Assembly (NCBI RefSeq): GCF_016756495.1
Contig: NZ_AP023243.1
Location: 3,166,501 to 3,230,500 of the forward strand
From: Mesorhizobium sp. 113-3-3
GTDB lineage: Bacteria; Pseudomonadota; Alphaproteobacteria; Rhizobiales; Rhizobiaceae
Direction of reading: 5' to 3'
Length of the DNA: 64,000 bases
In this document: in pieces, positions 63,365 through 64,000 of the stretch
How the letters are laid out: each line of letters opens with the position of its first letter
How positions within the stretch are numbered: the first letter of the stretch is position 1
Program-made: the position numbers and the translations under genes
The notes under the pieces: generated by a model
Told to the model about the DNA's origin: nothing
What the model saw: the letters and a program-made list of their open reading frames with translations, nothing else
Database searches by the model: none

Positions 63365-63913
63365 ATGGACGGAGAAACAGTACAGGCGCCGGCGGGCGCT
63401 CCCGGCTCCGCGCCTCCGGCGATCGTGGTGATGGGCGTCGCCGGTTGCGGCAAGTCGGCTGTCGGCATCGCGCTGGCGGCCGCGCTGGATGCCGTCTTTA
63501 TCGAAGGCGACAGGCTGCATCCGCCGGAGAATGTGGCGCGCATGGCGAGCGGCGAGCCGCTTACCGACCAGTTGCGCGAAGGCTGGCTCGATGCGATCGG
63601 GGAGCGTATCGCGGCGTCGGTCCGCGAAGGGCAGGGCGTGGTCGCGGCCTGCTCGGCGCTGAAGCGCAGCTATCGCGAACGCCTGCGCGGCTTTTGCCCG
63701 GACATCGTCTTCCTCTATCTGGAAATCGACCCGGCGACGGCGCGTCAGCGGGTCGCCAGCCGGAAGGGCCATTTCATGCCGGCAAGCCTGGTCGACAGCC
63801 AGTTCGCCATTCTCGAGCCGCCGGGGAAGGATGAGCGGGCGCTGACGATCGACGCGACGCGCCCTGTCGCGGATGTCCTCGCGGAAGCAATGCATCTGCT
63901 GACCGGGACATGA
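63365..63913 (+). CDS. gntK: Gluconokinase (GntK-like)
   Basis: 182 residues. P-loop VVMGVAGCGKSAVGIALAAAL near the N-terminus, then FIEGDRLHPPENVARMASGEPLTDQLREGWL and CSALKRSYRERLRG, the gluconokinase signatures; the GHFMPASLVDSQFAILE segment closes the active site. It phosphorylates gluconate to 6-phosphogluconate. Two bases after the permease gene, so uptake and phosphorylation are linked. This assignment names the probable substrate of the operon. Confidence 0.9.
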   Translation: MDGETVQAPAGAPGSAPPAIVVMGVAGCGKSAVGIALAAALDAVFIEGDRLHPPENVARMASGEPLTDQLREGWLDAIGERIAASVREGQGVVAACSALKRSYRERLRGFCPDIVFLYLEIDPATARQRVASRKGHFMPASLVDSQFAILEPPGKDERALTIDATRPVADVLAEAMHLLTGT

Positions 63914-64000
63914 GCCGGCATCGTTGGCTGCCACGGCATCGTCCTGCGCGATCATGGAATCTTACGATGACCAACGCCGCCCGCCGGCCGTCGATCTAAA

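Noticed and set aside
63914..64000. Possible start of a gene at 63967
   Set aside because: The ATG frame stops after ten codons inside the window, so there is nothing to support.

Overview
The window looks like a chromosomal catabolic region of a Rhizobiales alphaproteobacterium, most probably Mesorhizobium or a close relative. Reasons: high GC throughout, rhizobial small families (DUF3309, DUF3175, an HWE/HisKA_2 kinase), RIME-like and other palindromic intergenic repeats, a high density of ABC importers with GntR/LacI/AraC regulators, and genes resembling the rhizopine (moc) functions. No rRNA, tRNA, CRISPR array, prophage or intact insertion sequence was recognised. The assignment rests on pattern recognition, without any database search.

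Layout. 1-9.2 kb: a very large TPR protein running off the left edge, a membrane methyltransferase, a glycine-rich exported repeat protein behind an AT-rich island, small stress-type proteins, a PPOX-fold flavoprotein and a sensor kinase. 9.3-22.2 kb: one long + strand array starting with a GntR/HutC regulator: ADP-ribosylglycohydrolase homologue, PfkB kinase, four-gene polyamine-type ABC importer, two-subunit aconitase X, Gfo/Idh/MocA dehydrogenase, sugar-phosphate-isomerase-like TIM barrel, MocD-like di-iron oxygenase, MocE-like Rieske ferredoxin and a divergent PanB-like protein. 22.2-26.2 kb: convergent to it, an ornithine-cyclodeaminase-family gene and a histidine-ammonia-lyase-family gene that lacks the serine needed to form the MIO cofactor, then a DHA2-type MFS exporter. 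26.5-33.4 kb: a ribose-type ABC importer in which one permease is fused to a strictosidine-synthase-like beta-propeller, followed by a second free propeller.

33.7-39.9 kb: a carboxymuconolactone-decarboxylase-fold protein, a GNAT acetyltransferase, and a Ugp-like importer co-transcribed with a GpdQ/Icc-type phosphodiesterase. 40.0-48.2 kb (minus strand): AraC regulator, CoxG-like SRPBCC protein, molybdenum hydroxylase with FAD, 2Fe-2S and a molybdopterin subunit split into two coupled genes, MoxR/CoxD and CoxE maturation proteins, and an amidohydrolase. A palindromic repeat lies in frame inside the coxE start region. 48.4-55.5 kb: a divergently arranged FrcABC-like importer, a beta-hydroxyacid dehydrogenase, an extended SDR, and two near-identical GntR/FCD regulators; matching candidate operators lie in the divergent promoters. 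55.5-63.9 kb: DUF3175, an MFS carrier, then a LacI regulator, a four-gene sugar-type ABC importer and gluconokinase.

Taken together the window carries five ABC importers, each beside its own regulator or catabolic enzymes. The most novel-looking unit is the 9.3-24.7 kb block, which combines rhizopine-like oxygenase parts with aconitase X, an ADP-ribosylglycohydrolase/PfkB pair, and two enzymes (PanB-like, HAL-like) whose usual catalytic residues are missing.
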